Notes: generated by a model not told the origin, from the sequence alone. Positions 6,576 to 14,044 are shown, numbered from the stretch's first letter. The stretch: 15,714 nucleotides of DNA from Sulfurimonas sp. (GCF_023229105.1 NZ_JALNZY010000050.1:1-15714), one strand, 5' to 3'. Numbers and translations: made by a program.

Positions 6576-7796
6576 ATGCAGATAATAACTCCAGATTACA
6601 TACTAACGCCAAATACACTGCTCACAAACATGTCAGTAGCATTTGATACGACAATAAAAAAAATAGCTCCGCTAGAAGATTTAAAAAAAGAGTTCGCTGA
6701 TGCAGTTGTAACAAAGCTCAAAAAAAACTCTCTTTTGATGCCCGGACTTATCAACGCTCATGTGCATCTAGAGTTTAGCGCAAACAAAACTCAGCTCTCT
6801 TATGGAGACTTTATTAGCTGGCTCTACAGCGTCATTGAAAACCGCGAGGAACTCATAAACGGCTGCGATGAGAGCTGTATAGCAAAAGCTATTGACTCTA
6901 TGTTAGAGTCGGGAATCACAACTTTTGGAGCGATAAGTTCACATGGTATGGATTTACAAGCTTGTGCAAATGCTCCGCAAAATGTTGTTTTCTTTAATGA
7001 ACTCATCGGCTCGCAAGCAACGATGGCTGATGCTCTTTTTACAGATTTTCTAGCTCGCCTTGATGTTTCAAAAAGTATAAAAAGAGAGGGGTTTTACCCT
7101 GGGGTTGCTATTCATTCGCCCTACTCTGTTCACCCGATTTTAATCAAAAAAGCACTCCAAATCGTAAAAAATGAAAATCTTAAACTCACCGCTCATTTCA
7201 TGGAGAGTAGTGCAGAGAGAGAGTGGCTTGACAAAAGTGAGGGGGATTTTAAAGATTTTTTTGAAAATTTACTAAAACAGAAGAGTTCACTTAGCAGCTC
7301 TGGCGAATTTTTGGAATATTTTAATGGCTATGAAACACTCTTAACCCATGTTGTACAAGCAAATAAACAGGATCTTCAAACACTATCCTCAAACAAGCAT
7401 ACAGTTATACACTGCCCAATCTCAAACAGACTTCTTGGCAATGGTGCGCTTGATTTAAAAAAACTCCAAAAGCATAATATTAGATGGATATGTGCGACAG
7501 ACGGGCTTAGCTCAAACTATAAACTTGACCTCTTTGAGGAGATGAAATGTGCCCTTTTTATGCACTCAGACATGCCGCTTTTAGAGTTGGCACAGAGGCT
7601 TATAAGAAGTGCAACAAAAGACGCGGCAGATGCTTTAGGCATTAACAGCGGCGAGATAGCCCAGGGCAAAAATGCCGATATGATAGTGCTGGATTTGGAA
7701 GGTAAACCAAACGATGAGTTAGCTATCCATTTAATACTTCATAGATATAATATCTCAAAAGTTTACATCAACGGAAAAGTAAAAAAAGGCACCTAA
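6576..7796 (+). CDS. mqnX: COG0402 metal-dependent amidohydrolase, probable 6-aminodeoxyfutalosine deaminase
   Basis: This is a cytosolic amidohydrolase, probably converting 6-amino-6-deoxyfutalosine to futalosine in menaquinone synthesis. The metal and catalytic residues are in order: MPGLINAHVHLEF (55-67) with His62 and His64, AIHSPYSVHP (178-187), LTAHFMES (204-211) with His207 and Glu210, VIHCPISNRLLGNG (277-290) with His279, and CATDGLSSN (306-314) with Asp309. The C-terminal GKNADMIVLDL (364-374) belongs to the composite beta domain. Family membership is certain. The substrate is inferred: a COG0402 enzyme from the related Nitratiruptor (Nis0429, as I recall) was shown to deaminate aminodeoxyfutalosine, and this phylum uses the futalosine route. 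Other COG0402 members deaminate adenosine-type or S-adenosylhomocysteine substrates. The ribosome site is weak (AAGATA). The stop overlaps the next start as TAATG. Confidence 0.85.
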   Translation: MQIITPDYILTPNTLLTNMSVAFDTTIKKIAPLEDLKKEFADAVVTKLKKNSLLMPGLINAHVHLEFSANKTQLSYGDFISWLYSVIENREELINGCDESCIAKAIDSMLESGITTFGAISSHGMDLQACANAPQNVVFFNELIGSQATMADALFTDFLARLDVSKSIKREGFYPGVAIHSPYSVHPILIKKALQIVKNENLKLTAHFMESSAEREWLDKSEGDFKDFFENLLKQKSSLSSSGEFLEYFNGYETLLTHVVQANKQDLQTLSSNKHTVIHCPISNRLLGNGALDLKKLQKHNIRWICATDGLSSNYKLDLFEEMKCALFMHSDMPLLELAQRLIRSATKDAADALGINSGEIAQGKNADMIVLDLEGKPNDELAIHLILHRYNISKVYINGKVKKGT

Positions 7797-8665
7797 TGCA
7801 ATTCATTAAAAAAATATTTTCTCCCATCTTAGTTACCATGAAGTTTATTCAAGAGCATTTCAAAGCTATGCTCTTTTTGCTTATACTTTTTTTAATATTT
7901 GCACCGCAAAGCAAAGAGGATTTAAAACCGCACAACCTTGAACAAATCAATCTTGCAGGTCCCATTATGGAAGTTTCAGAAGTTGTAAATCAGATAAATG
8001 AAGCAGCTTCTAACAAGTTTGTAAAAGGTATTTTGCTAAATATTGATTCGCCCGGCGGAGCAGTTGCGCCTTCTATTGAAGTTGCTTATGCTATAAAAAG
8101 GGCAAAAGAGAAAAAGCCCGTTGTTGTTTATGCCAGCGGAACTTTGGCAAGCGGGAGCTACTATGCTAGCATCTGGGCAAATGAGATAGTTGCAAACCCG
8201 GGTTCAATGATAGGAAGCATCGGCGTTATTATGCAAGGAGCCGATATAAGCGAACTGATGAGCAAGATAGGTGTAAAATCTCAAAGCATACAAGCCGGGA
8301 AATATAAAAAAGTGGGTGCACCAGACAGAAAATGGAGCGACTTTGAGGTAGAAGAGTTAAACAAAGTTATACAAGGAACTTACGACCTCTTTACTACCGA
8401 TGTGGCAGATGCTAGGGGTTTAGATATTAAAAAAAGAGACACCTTTGCAAATGCACATATTTTTACGGCTAAACAGGCTAAAGAAGTTGGTTTGATAGAC
8501 ACTATCGGTGTTGAATATGATGCCAAAAACAAGCTAGCCAAACTAAGCGCAGTAGATGAGCAGGTTTGGAACAAAGAGGACAGATTTGAGAAGCTTATGA
8601 AGAAATTCTCAGCACAAACTGCAGTTACTCTTCATACATATTTTCCAACTCTTGTCATGAAATAA
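7796..8665 (+). CDS. sppA: Signal peptide peptidase SppA, short form (S49 family)
   Basis: This is a membrane-anchored serine protease of family S49 that degrades signal peptides left after secretion. A single N-terminal membrane anchor (about 22-36, AMLFLLILFLIF at 24-35) is followed by the protease fold. SPGG (85-88) is the conserved strand-turn. The nucleophile is Ser119 in GTLASGSYYAS (115-125) and the general base is probably Lys171 in AGKYKKVG (167-174); the 52-residue spacing equals that of Ser147 and Lys199 in Bacillus subtilis SppA. GSIGVIMQG (140-148) is also typical. At 289 residues it is the half-length type, unlike the double-domain E. coli enzyme, and would form a ring oligomer. 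It overlaps the upstream gene by one base, with an AAAGG six bases before the ATG. The same pairing is found in Campylobacter. Confidence 0.94.
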   Translation: MQFIKKIFSPILVTMKFIQEHFKAMLFLLILFLIFAPQSKEDLKPHNLEQINLAGPIMEVSEVVNQINEAASNKFVKGILLNIDSPGGAVAPSIEVAYAIKRAKEKKPVVVYASGTLASGSYYASIWANEIVANPGSMIGSIGVIMQGADISELMSKIGVKSQSIQAGKYKKVGAPDRKWSDFEVEELNKVIQGTYDLFTTDVADARGLDIKKRDTFANAHIFTAKQAKEVGLIDTIGVEYDAKNKLAKLSAVDEQVWNKEDRFEKLMKKFSAQTAVTLHTYFPTLVMK

Positions 8666-8670
8666 AAATA

Positions 8671-9144
8671 CTATTTTGCTCTCTCAAGCGAGAGCAAAAA
8701 CTCTTTTCTCCACACTCCTCCCGTATATCCTCCAATACTCCCATCCGATGAGATAACTCGGTGACAAGGGATAAGAATCGAGATAGGATTTTTTCCATTT
8801 GCGTTTGCAACTGCTCTTATCGCTTTTGGATTGCCAAATATTTTAGCCTCTTGCGTATATGAAATTGTTTCGCCGTATGGTATCTCTAGAAGTGTATTCC
8901 AGACACCCTTTTGAAACTCTGTTCCCACGGGAGAGAGCGGGAGAGTAAACTCTTTTCTTTTCCCCTTAAAATACTCAAAAATCTCCTCTTCAAGCCTAAG
9001 CAAAAGAGGATGTGAAGCGTTAGTCGTTTGATATGCTTTAACATCTTCTATAAAATCAAGATAGATAATCGCCCTCTCATCTGCCATAGCAATCATGGCA
9101 CCAATAGGAGTAGTAATAATACGGCTAGAGTGTAAATTTTGCAT
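8671..9144 (-). CDS. ogt: Methylated-DNA--protein-cysteine S-methyltransferase
   Basis: This suicide DNA repair protein moves the alkyl group from O6-alkylguanine onto its own cysteine. The active-site motif IPCHRVI (125-131) has acceptor Cys127 and His128. The DNA-binding helix RAVANANGKNP (110-120) supplies the arginine finger (Arg110), IPYGETISY (88-96) is the conserved start of the C-terminal domain, and GGYTGGVWRKEFLL closes the alkyl pocket. The N-terminal domain (1-70) is short and has no Ada-type zinc site, so 157 residues fits Ogt rather than Ada. It converges with sppA, with only 5 bases between the stops, and lies 9 bases after the Tudor-like gene, with which it is probably co-transcribed. 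Confidence 0.95.
   Translation of the reverse strand: MQNLHSSRIITTPIGAMIAMADERAIIYLDFIEDVKAYQTTNASHPLLLRLEEEIFEYFKGKRKEFTLPLSPVGTEFQKGVWNTLLEIPYGETISYTQEAKIFGNPKAIRAVANANGKNPISILIPCHRVISSDGSIGGYTGGVWRKEFLLSLERAK
8674..8699 (-). terminator. Perfect 10-bp hairpin at the end of ogt, possible terminator
   Basis: TTTTGCTCTC (8674-8683) pairs perfectly with GAGAGCAAAA (8690-8699) across a 6-base loop. It lies over the last codons of ogt (residues LLSLERAK), immediately before its stop. On the minus strand a U-rich stretch follows after the stop codon (TATTTTTATTT). It departs from the classic form because the stem is followed by A rather than U on each strand. It could stop transcription from ogt into sppA, or protect the mRNA 3' end. 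Confidence 0.45.
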
Positions 9145-9153
9145 AAAGGTTAT

Positions 9154-9567
9154 TTACTTCTCATCTTTTTTGGGTTTTTTTCTAAATAAGTAGTATTTTT
9201 CTCTCTCAAGTAGATCCTCCACATAGGATAATTCGGCTTTTTTTATACTTTTCCAGATGCCAGAGGGAAGTCTTACTTGAAGCTTTTTCTTCTCTTTTAG
9301 CTTTATAATCTTTTCAATGGAGAGTATTTTTGAAGCTGGGGAGAAATCTACATCGGTTAAGTCTATGTCATTTTTATAAAAAAGCGTCTGCTTTGTAAAG
9401 TGTCCCCATCCAGAAATCCCATCCTCAGTATAAGGAACTTCATAATCGTTTTTAAAATTTACCATTATTTTATAGTGGCTATCATCAAAGATTTGAGATA
9501 CTTCTCCAGCTCCAAACACTAGTCCGTATACACTATCTCCGACTTTAACGTTATCAAAATACGCCAT
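9154..9567 (-). CDS. Small protein with a predicted Tudor/SH3-like N-terminal domain, function unknown
   Basis: This is a 137-residue protein without signal peptide or membrane segment. Residues 1-65 resemble a widespread small beta-barrel found in many uncharacterised bacterial and phage proteins and, in looser form, at the C-terminus of PcrA/UvrD helicases: VKVGDSVYGLVFGAGEVSQI (7-26), YKIMVNFKN (32-40), then YTEDGISGW and QTLF. Such barrels often bind proteins or nucleic acids. The remaining half is helical and rich in lysine (about 84-137, with KLKEKKKLQ and a KKPKKDEK end), compatible with nucleic-acid binding. The start ATG has a good AGGAG five bases upstream. It sits between a probable promoter and ogt, so a link with DNA repair is possible, but only by location. 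Confidence 0.75.
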   Translation of the reverse strand: MAYFDNVKVGDSVYGLVFGAGEVSQIFDDSHYKIMVNFKNDYEVPYTEDGISGWGHFTKQTLFYKNDIDLTDVDFSPASKILSIEKIIKLKEKKKLQVRLPSGIWKSIKKAELSYVEDLLEREKYYLFRKKPKKDEK

Positions 9568-9595
9568 AACTACTCCTATGTTATTTTTACAAAGA

Positions 9596-9604
9596 AGTAT
9601 AATA
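9596..9604 (-). promoter_or_regulatory. Probable -10 element upstream of the Tudor-like gene and ogt
   Basis: The 65-base gap 9568-9632 is the only one of notable size in the right-hand block. Read on the minus strand it contains TATTATACT, which holds two overlapping -10-like hexamers (TATTAT, TATACT), within AT-rich DNA and about 30 bases ahead of the start codon. There is no good -35, as is usual for the vegetative promoters of this phylum. This suggests that the Tudor-like gene and ogt form their own transcript. Confidence 0.4.
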
Positions 9605-9632
9605 TAGGATGATTACTAAATAATTACACGCC

Positions 9633-10229
9633 TTAAACAACAACCTTAACAACGCTTGACATGTTCTCAAAAATTCTTTTTACTCTATCTTGCCAAAGAT
9701 CTCCAAACTCTTTTATCTCTGCCTGATTTGCCATGCCGCCCATCATTTTTTGCATTAGCTGCTGCATCTTAGGGTTCCCACTTACTGATGATGGGTCATA
9801 ATAGACATTCACACTCTTGTTATTATCTACTCTTGTAAACTTAACAGAAGAGCTGATATCTGCATCAAAATGCATCAAAGAGTGACGAGCAAATTTACCG
9901 CCTAACCCCTTAAATCCGCTCTTGTCCGTAGCTCCCGTAATTTGAGAGATTACATTGCTTATAACACCTGCTACGCCATCTTCAAGCGACTCTTTAAACT
10001 CAACCTTTATCTCGCCTCTTACCGCAGGTTTATCTTGATAGAGAACTTTAAGCCCTGTATATGCCGTTATATAAGCACCTGCTACAGTAGGACAACTGTG
10101 CCCGGCAGCTTTTACTACCTCAAGATAGTTAAACTCATAAATGCCATCTTCAAATGCGCCTAAAATCTTAGCTAATGGATCTACAACCTTAATAGTATCT
10201 ATGCTATCAAAAAAATCCGGATATTTCAT
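9633..10229 (-). CDS. FmdE-like protein, function unknown
   Basis: This is a 198-residue soluble protein whose AAGHSCPTVAGAYI (41-54) matches the GHxCPG core of the FmdE family, named after a subunit of the molybdenum formylmethanofuran dehydrogenase operon. His44 and Cys46 are candidate metal ligands. A second stretch (about 88-117, with SQITGAT and FKGLGGKFARH) is in the place where FmdE proteins carry a Gly-rich GCTxGKGN-like motif, but the cysteine is missing. There is no C-terminal zinc ribbon; instead a Met/Gln-rich helix (MQQLMQKMMGGMANQ) follows. No methanogenesis genes are nearby, so the name should not be read as a function. The ATG at 10229 is chosen over a TTG at 10235 because AAGG at 10237-10240 is seven bases from the ATG but only one base from the TTG. 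The gene begins just after xseA and probably shares its transcript. Confidence 0.72.
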   Translation of the reverse strand: MKYPDFFDSIDTIKVVDPLAKILGAFEDGIYEFNYLEVVKAAGHSCPTVAGAYITAYTGLKVLYQDKPAVRGEIKVEFKESLEDGVAGVISNVISQITGATDKSGFKGLGGKFARHSLMHFDADISSSVKFTRVDNNKSVNVYYDPSSVSGNPKMQQLMQKMMGGMANQAEIKEFGDLWQDRVKRIFENMSSVVKVVV

Positions 10230-10231
10230 TT

Positions 10232-11491
10232 TCAAACCTTTTTTAATCTGTTTTTTGTAAGCACTTTTGCGCTTATTGTTACTCTATCGCTCATTAAATC
10301 AAAAACTTCATCAACCTTCAAGGAGGCTATATCAATAACTTTAGCATCTTTAGAAATCTGCGCAAAACCTTTTTTGCTCTTTAGTTTTGGATTGTTTGAT
10401 TCTAGCATTTTTTGCAGGGTTGTCACTTGATTTTGGGCAATATTGATTCTACTACTAATTACATGCGGAAATCTTATTTTAATGGATTGTATCTCTTTAA
10501 AAAAGCTCTGCATTTTAAACGAGATAGTTTGATTATAGGAGTTTTGCAGCTGTTTTACATCTTCGATTTTTTGAGTTATCTTCTTCTTGATGGAGTGTCC
10601 TGCATATAAATTTATCAGATGCGTCAACTCTTGTTTGGAGTTATAGATTTTTTGCATAACTCTTTGTATATATTGTGCTTCTAGGGAGTCGAGGTATTGG
10701 TAGAGTTCATGACTATCAGGCAGTACCATCTGCATAGCGGCACTTGGAGTCGGTGCTCTTAAATCTGCTACAAAATCGCTTATTACCCAATCTATCTCAT
10801 GTCCTACAGCAGAGACAATAGGAGTTTTTGCTCTAAATATAGCATCAGCAACACTCTCCTCGTTAAAGGCCCATAAATCTTCTATGCTTCCACCTCCACG
10901 ACCTGTTATAATAAGGTCATACCCCTTTGTATCCACTCTGTCTAGGGCTTTTACAATAGAGGGTGCGGCATTATCGCCTTGGACTAAAACATCATAAATA
11001 TCAATCTCTATTGCTCTATATCTGCTACTAGCAATACGAAGCATATCGGCAAGTGCAGCTCCCGTTGCAGATGTTATAAGGGCAATTTTTTTTGGAAATT
11101 TTGGGAGCTCTTTTTTTCTTGCGGTGTCAAAATAGCCCTTAATAGAGAGTCTGTTTTTCAACTGTTCATAAGCTAGAGCCAAAGCCCCATGCCCTGAGGG
11201 CTGAATTGAGAAACAGTTTATTTGGTATTCGCCACGCGGCTTATAGAGCGTTATGGCTCCATCAAGAATAACCTTCAATCCCTCTTGTAACTCAAACTTC
11301 AATTTTGAGGCGTTTCCCCTGAACATAACCGCTTTTATCGAAGATGATGCATCTTTGAGAGTGAAGTAGATGTGTCCGCTGTTGTGAACAGTTACGCGAG
11401 AGAGCTCTCCCTCAACGAGAACTCGCTCAAAGGTGCTCTCAAGAACTGTTTTAATCTGCTCGTTTAACGAGGAGACGCTTAACGTTTGCAA
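10232..11491 (-). CDS. xseA: Exodeoxyribonuclease VII large subunit
   Basis: XseA is the large subunit of exonuclease VII, which with several copies of XseB degrades single-stranded DNA to acid-insoluble oligonucleotides in repair and recombination. The N-terminal OB fold (about 1-100) starts LSVSSLNEQIK and contains VEGELSRV (26-33) and HIYFTLKD (40-47). The catalytic region includes SGHGALALAYEQLK (99-112), IALITSATGAALADML (136-151), the Gly-rich GRGGGSIEDLWAFNEE (197-212), SAVGHEIDW (227-235) and DLRAPTPSAAMQM (243-255). A long coiled region follows (about 260-350). The length, 419 residues, is usual. The start is a TTG at 11491; no ATG or GTG lies near, the alignment to the family begins there, and a TAGG is spaced eight bases upstream. 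xseB is not in the window. Confidence 0.95.
   Translation of the reverse strand: MQTLSVSSLNEQIKTVLESTFERVLVEGELSRVTVHNSGHIYFTLKDASSSIKAVMFRGNASKLKFELQEGLKVILDGAITLYKPRGEYQINCFSIQPSGHGALALAYEQLKNRLSIKGYFDTARKKELPKFPKKIALITSATGAALADMLRIASSRYRAIEIDIYDVLVQGDNAAPSIVKALDRVDTKGYDLIITGRGGGSIEDLWAFNEESVADAIFRAKTPIVSAVGHEIDWVISDFVADLRAPTPSAAMQMVLPDSHELYQYLDSLEAQYIQRVMQKIYNSKQELTHLINLYAGHSIKKKITQKIEDVKQLQNSYNQTISFKMQSFFKEIQSIKIRFPHVISSRINIAQNQVTTLQKMLESNNPKLKSKKGFAQISKDAKVIDIASLKVDEVFDLMSDRVTISAKVLTKNRLKKV
10237..10242 (-). promoter_or_regulatory. Ribosome binding site deciding the start of the FmdE-like gene
   Basis: AAAAGG on the minus strand ends seven bases before the ATG at 10229. The alternative TTG at 10235, which would overlap the xseA stop as TTGA, is only one base away and therefore unlikely. 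Confidence 0.6.
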
Positions 11492-11500
11492 CGGCAGTGC

Positions 11501-12211
11501 CTATTTTTTTCTAGCTATTAAAAGAGTTGATATATCCATGGAGAAGCTTTTTGTATATACAATCTCAAAACCTGCATTCTCAAGCTCATTTTTCATATTC
11601 TCAACAGTAGAAAAATCCTCTATTGAGTTTGGCAGATACTCATACGCTTCTAAATTTTTTGAGATAAAACCACCCACTTTAGGCAGAATATTATTCATAT
11701 AAAAGTCTCTTATTTTGCCCAAAAGCGATGGATTTTCATTTTTCATAAACTCTAAGATAACCACAAGACCACCCTCTTTTAAAACCCTGTTAAACTCTTT
11801 TAGGGCGGCTTCTCTCTCAACTACATTTCGTATTCCGTAGGTGATGCTTAATATATCTACTGTTTTATCTTTTATGGGAATCTCAGTAGCCTTTGCTATA
11901 TGATAGTTAAACTTAGGAAACTTCTCTCTTGCCACATTTACCATGCCGTTTGATGGATCAACACCTACTATTTCGCCAATATTTATACTGTTTGCTTTGG
12001 ACCTTTTTTTCCAAAAATCCATCATATCACCAGTTCCACAAGCAACATCAACAATCTTATCAATAGACTCTTTTGCATAAAACTCATAAGCCAAGTCACA
12101 AGCTTTGCGTCTCCAGCTCTTATCGACTCCCATACTCATGACACGATTTGCGGTATCGTAAGTAGGTGCGATATTGTCAAACATCGATACGATTTTTTCT
12201 TGTTTTTCCAT
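11501..12211 (-). CDS. ubiE: Demethylmenaquinone methyltransferase (UbiE/MenG)
   Basis: This S-adenosylmethionine-dependent methyltransferase performs the last step of menaquinone synthesis, C-methylating demethylmenaquinone; in ubiquinone makers the same family also acts on that pathway, which this phylum lacks. The N-terminal MFDNIAPTYDTANRVMSMG (10-28) is the family signature. Motif I is DVACGTGDM (55-63), then GVDPSNGMVNVAREK (83-97). ITYGIRNV (123-130) and EGGLVVILEF (146-155) complete the fold. At 236 residues it is close to the usual 230-250. It starts one base after the ribD stop, with GAGG inside the last ribD codons, and ends ten bases before xseA. Together with the deaminase at 6576-7796 it gives two menaquinone-related genes in this window. 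Confidence 0.95.
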   Translation of the reverse strand: MEKQEKIVSMFDNIAPTYDTANRVMSMGVDKSWRRKACDLAYEFYAKESIDKIVDVACGTGDMMDFWKKRSKANSINIGEIVGVDPSNGMVNVAREKFPKFNYHIAKATEIPIKDKTVDILSITYGIRNVVEREAALKEFNRVLKEGGLVVILEFMKNENPSLLGKIRDFYMNNILPKVGGFISKNLEAYEYLPNSIEDFSTVENMKNELENAGFEIVYTKSFSMDISTLLIARKK

Positions 12212-12212
12212 T

Positions 12213-13238
12213 CTACTTATTTCCTCTGTTATTTGCTTGCTTCATCCACATAATTATATCTTGCTCATCTTTTTGTACATTTAAAATTTCAAACTTCATA
12301 TTAGTGCTCTTAAAATTGCTATTTCCACCTATTTGCAAAGACAAAAAACATAGATAGTAATCAACAATATCCCTTGAGAGCTCAAACATTGTTTCTCCGC
12401 CTTCAATCATTATGTTTTTATAGTTTTGTAAAAATGAAAAGTTATCGCTTATAGTAACTTTTCTACCCTCAACGCCAAAAAGTGGAATAGATTTGTCAAA
12501 CTCCTTACTCCTTGAAAATATTAAAATATCAGGAGCCTTGCCATTTACCATTCTTGCATCAAGAGTCGGTCTATCAACTCTTACCGAATTACCTCCGATA
12601 ACAAGCAAGTCACACGCATCTCTCATTGCATGAACTTTTGTTCTAGAGGTTGTTGAACTGATGATGCCCTCATCGATTGTGCCGTTTAACCTCTGCGCCC
12701 ATTTAAAAAAAACAAATCTATTTTCTCTCCACAAGCTAAATGGAAAGAGTAGTCGGCTGCAATCTTCTACCAAAATATTCTCTTTGAGTTCTACTCCGGC
12801 TTTTTTAGCTATTTCTGCTCCGCCTGAAGCCACTTCACTTAAATCTTGTGACCCGATGTAGAGTTTTTTTATTTTTAGTTTAGAGATAAGCGATGCGCAT
12901 GAGGGAGTTTTGCCCACATGCGAACATGGTTCAAGGGTACTAAAGAGAGTTATATTATAAAAGCAGTTATTATGATTTTCTAAAAGATATGTGTGTATTT
13001 TGGATGATTCATCAAGATCTAAAATTTTCGAATCGTTTGTAAGTTTAAAATAGGCAGATTTTAGTGCCTCAACTTCAGCATGAGGAGCACCTGCTTTTTT
13101 ATGAGCCTCAACGGCTAAAATTGCACCCTTTTGAGATACAATAGTACAACCAACAGCAGGATTTGGGTATGTTAAACCCTGATACTTCCATGCCTCATCC
13201 AAGGCCAACTTCATGTAAAAGTGAGTATCTATTACCAT
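12213..13238 (-). CDS. ribD: Bifunctional riboflavin biosynthesis protein RibD (deaminase/reductase)
   Basis: RibD deaminates 2,5-diamino-6-ribosylamino-4(3H)-pyrimidinone 5'-phosphate and then reduces the ribosyl group with NADPH, two early steps to riboflavin. The N-terminal deaminase holds TYPNPAVGCTIV (23-34), HAEVEAL (53-59) with zinc ligand His53 and catalytic Glu55, and TLEPCSHVGKTPSC (101-114) with zinc ligands Cys105 and Cys114. The C-terminal reductase begins near FFKWAQRLNGTID (177-189) and includes VDRPTLDARM (221-230) and IEGGETMFELS. The spacing between HAE and the PC motif is about 48 residues, roughly twice that of typical RibD, because of an inserted polar stretch (about 64-95). 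The total of 341 is a little short. The ATG at 13238 overlaps the rimP end by 7 bases with no clear ribosome site, which suggests coupled translation. Confidence 0.94.
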   Translation of the reverse strand: MVIDTHFYMKLALDEAWKYQGLTYPNPAVGCTIVSQKGAILAVEAHKKAGAPHAEVEALKSAYFKLTNDSKILDLDESSKIHTYLLENHNNCFYNITLFSTLEPCSHVGKTPSCASLISKLKIKKLYIGSQDLSEVASGGAEIAKKAGVELKENILVEDCSRLLFPFSLWRENRFVFFKWAQRLNGTIDEGIISSTTSRTKVHAMRDACDLLVIGGNSVRVDRPTLDARMVNGKAPDILIFSRSKEFDKSIPLFGVEGRKVTISDNFSFLQNYKNIMIEGGETMFELSRDIVDYYLCFLSLQIGGNSNFKSTNMKFEILNVQKDEQDIIMWMKQANNRGNK

Positions 13239-13681
13239 TCAAAGTAGGTTTTCGCTTTTGAAATATCAGAAAAATCCACTACAATCTCTTCGCTATTAGC
13301 ATCTAAGAAAATTTTAGAACCTTCAACTCTAAGCACAATCCCTTTGAATTTCTCTTTTGATTTTAACACAATGGTAGCAGCTTCTCCTACGGAGAGTTCA
13401 AACTGCTTAATTGTTGTGATTTTTCTCTCAATTCCCGGGCTTCCAACCTCAAGTCTATAATCTCCTGAAACAGGCGGCGATACATCTAAAAGAGGTGAGA
13501 TAAGATGTGTTAAGTTAACACACTCATCCAAACTAACGTTTTTTCTTTTTTCATTCTCTATCTCATTTGAGATAATGCTGATTCTGTAAATCAAATCCTC
13601 CCCATCATTAAGGGTAGAGATATCATAAAGTTCTAATCCTACAGATTTTACAAGCGATTCTATATCTTTTTCTAAACTCAT
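13232..13681 (-). CDS. rimP: Ribosome maturation factor RimP
   Basis: RimP assists late assembly of the 30S ribosomal subunit. The N-terminal alpha/beta domain (about 1-85) contains VSLDECVNLTHLISPLLD (49-66) and the conserved YRLEVGSPGIERK (80-92), the strongest family signature. The C-terminal SH3-like barrel (about 93-149) follows, with FKGIVLRVEG and IVVDFSDISKAK. At 149 residues it is typical. The start ATG has GAGAGG six bases upstream and lies 12 bases after rbfA. In many bacteria rimP heads an operon with nusA and infB; here it comes after infB and rbfA, and nusA is absent. Confidence 0.93.
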   Translation of the reverse strand: MSLEKDIESLVKSVGLELYDISTLNDGEDLIYRISIISNEIENEKRKNVSLDECVNLTHLISPLLDVSPPVSGDYRLEVGSPGIERKITTIKQFELSVGEAATIVLKSKEKFKGIVLRVEGSKIFLDANSEEIVVDFSDISKAKTYFEW

Positions 13682-13693
13682 TAGTAGCCTCTC

Positions 13694-14044
13694 TTAATCT
13701 TTGGCTATTTTTTTAAACAGCTCTTCAATATTTTGAACTTTTTTCAACTGCTCATCAAACTCAAATGTAAGGCTAGGAGAGCGAAACCAGCCCTGTTCTT
13801 TCATACAAAACGTCTCTATAATAGGTCTTGCTTTTTTGAGTAAGTTTAAAAAATCACTCTTTTCCTGCGCAGTAAAAGAAACGGGATCAATATATACTTT
13901 TGCATCGCTTCTTCCTCGTGAACACTTTATATCTATAATATTAAGCTGATGGAGCCTCTTATCGTTTAAAGAACCAAGAGCCTCTGGAATCAGCTCAAGA
14001 AGAAGTGATTCTGTTCTTTTGAGTTTTATCTGAGCTTCTGTCAC
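13694..14044 (-). CDS. rbfA: Ribosome-binding factor A
   Basis: RbfA binds the 30S subunit near the 5' helix of 16S rRNA and is needed for its maturation and for growth in the cold. The start of the protein (IKLKRTESLLLELIPEALGS, residues 6-25) is the normal RbfA opening. A KH-like fold follows with LNIIDIKCSRGRSDAKVYID (34-53), and the end RSPSLTFEFDEQLKKV (88-103) matches the usual P-x-L-x-F-x-x-D motif. The length of 116 residues is normal. The start is a GTG at 14044 that overlaps the infB stop as GTGA. No ATG is available near the N-terminus and no clear ribosome site is present, so translation is probably coupled to infB. Confidence 0.94.
   Translation of the reverse strand: MTEAQIKLKRTESLLLELIPEALGSLNDKRLHQLNIIDIKCSRGRSDAKVYIDPVSFTAQEKSDFLNLLKKARPIIETFCMKEQGWFRSPSLTFEFDEQLKKVQNIEELFKKIAKD

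Noticed and set aside
10233..10235. TTG start for the FmdE-like gene overlapping the xseA stop
   Set aside because: The only ribosome site (AAGG) is one base away from the TTG but seven bases from the ATG at 10229.
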